Assembly: GCF_005222695.1 (NCBI RefSeq) | Contig: NZ_STGG01000048.1 | Coordinates: 62,001 to 126,000, forward strand | Direction of reading: 5' to 3' | Length of the DNA: 64,000 nucleotides | Origin: Massilia sp. HP4 | Lineage (GTDB): Bacteria; Pseudomonadota; Gammaproteobacteria; Burkholderiales; Burkholderiaceae_D | Part shown: piece by piece, positions 63,650 through 64,000 of the stretch | Layout of the letters: every line of letters begins with the position of its first letter | Position numbering within the stretch: the stretch's first letter is position 1 | Program-made: the position numbers and the translations under genes | Notes under the pieces: generated by a model | The model's input: the letters and a program-made list of their open reading frames with translations, nothing else | Databases searched by the model: none | What the model was told of the DNA's origin: nothing

Positions 63650-64000
63650 ATGTTCCGATTCGTCGTCCATGCCCTGGTCGCGTTGGCGTTGCTGGCCAGT
63701 AGTGCCAGCCATGCCGCCGACAAGGAAGCCGTACCACCGAAAGGCTCGCTCGTCATCATCGGTGGCGCCCTGCGCGCCGACAACGATGCCGTGTGGGAGC
63801 GCATCGTCCAGCTCGCAGGCGGAAAAGGCGCACGCATCGCCGTGTTCGCCTCTGCTTCGGCCAGCCCCGAGCGTGCCGGCAGCTATCTCGTAGAACGCCT
63901 GAACCGCCATGGCGCCGATGCCTTCTTCGTCCCGGTTGCCCAGCACCTGCAGGGCGCCGACGTGCGCGCCGCGGCCGACGATCCCAAGCTGGCCGAAGCG
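63650..64000 (+). CDS. S51-type/cyanophycinase-like peptidase, N-terminal part
   Basis: The frame runs off the right edge; 117 residues are visible. A signal peptide (about 1-23, ending SHA) is followed by GSLVIIGGALRADND and GKGARIAVFASASASPERAGSYL, the start of the cyanophycinase/peptidase E fold. The catalytic Ser lies beyond the window. The protein is exported, as expected for extracellular cyanophycinase-type enzymes. AGGGGAAG precedes the ATG. Confidence 0.75.
   Translation, partial: MFRFVVHALVALALLASSASHAADKEAVPPKGSLVIIGGALRADNDAVWERIVQLAGGKGARIAVFASASASPERAGSYLVERLNRHGADAFFVPVAQHLQGADVRAAADDPKLAEA

Overview
The window is GC-rich chromosomal DNA from a Gram-negative heterotroph. Its gene content points to a betaproteobacterium of the Burkholderiales, most likely Massilia-like (Oxalobacteraceae). 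That assignment is an inference from gene families and codon bias; no rRNA or marker phylogeny was possible. The signs are complete histidine (hut) and phenylacetate (paa) catabolic operons, a caa3-type cytochrome oxidase, a LysR/hydrolase/RND pump cluster resembling the Burkholderia ceo efflux locus, and many LysR, GNAT and DMT/MFS genes. No rRNA, tRNA, CRISPR array, prophage or complete insertion sequence was seen.

Layout. 1-1166: the end of ada and a coupled 2OG-Fe(II) oxygenase (alkylation repair). 1251-2921: an exported YtcJ-type amidohydrolase. 2923-10283: the hut operon hutU-H-G-F-D-I behind a promoter with a HutC-type operator; it encodes the five-step route through formylglutamate, and hutC is not here. 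10573-13565: a minus-strand block (GNAT, EamA transporter, DUF962/Mpo1-like protein, LysR). 13708-21101: a small membrane protein, an alpha/beta-hydrolase-fold protein that lacks its catalytic Ser and His, a possible leader peptide, then a tripartite RND pump. 21200-22889: an AT-richer islet with a ParE/CopG-type toxin-antitoxin pair, a family-6-type DNA glycosylase and an orphan membrane protein. 22919-28024: a transglutaminase-like/TPR lipoprotein, an HDOD protein, alkyladenine glycosylase, and a chemoreceptor paired with a periplasmic single-Cache protein. 28287-32355: a KamA-type radical SAM aminomutase, an MFS carrier and a sorbosone-dehydrogenase-like lipoprotein.

32363-37592: a compact respiratory locus with a fused subunit I+III oxidase, a cytochrome c-tailed subunit II, a small membrane protein and three separate c-type cytochromes read from a divergent promoter. 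37664-47026: mixed metabolic and housekeeping genes (FAH-family hydrolase, carboxymuconolactone-decarboxylase-like protein, class III aminotransferase, carboxylesterase, mog, darP, pmbA, LysR/DoxX, an M14 carboxypeptidase). 47027-59818: paaX divergent from paaABCDEGHIKJYZ, with no paaF. 59897-60572: a second toxin-antitoxin pair. 60581-64000: a KTSC-like small protein, a HAD phosphatase, argH, a GNAT and the start of an S51/cyanophycinase-like peptidase.

The observations most worth following are these: the dead-active-site hydrolase-fold protein coupled to the RND pump; the oxidase subunit I whose conserved K-channel lysine is glutamine; the perfect SD plus 21-codon ORF in the pump leader; the 21-bp-armed hairpin that fills a convergent intergenic gap; and the hut promoter with an operator of GTNTANAC type between its -35 and -10.
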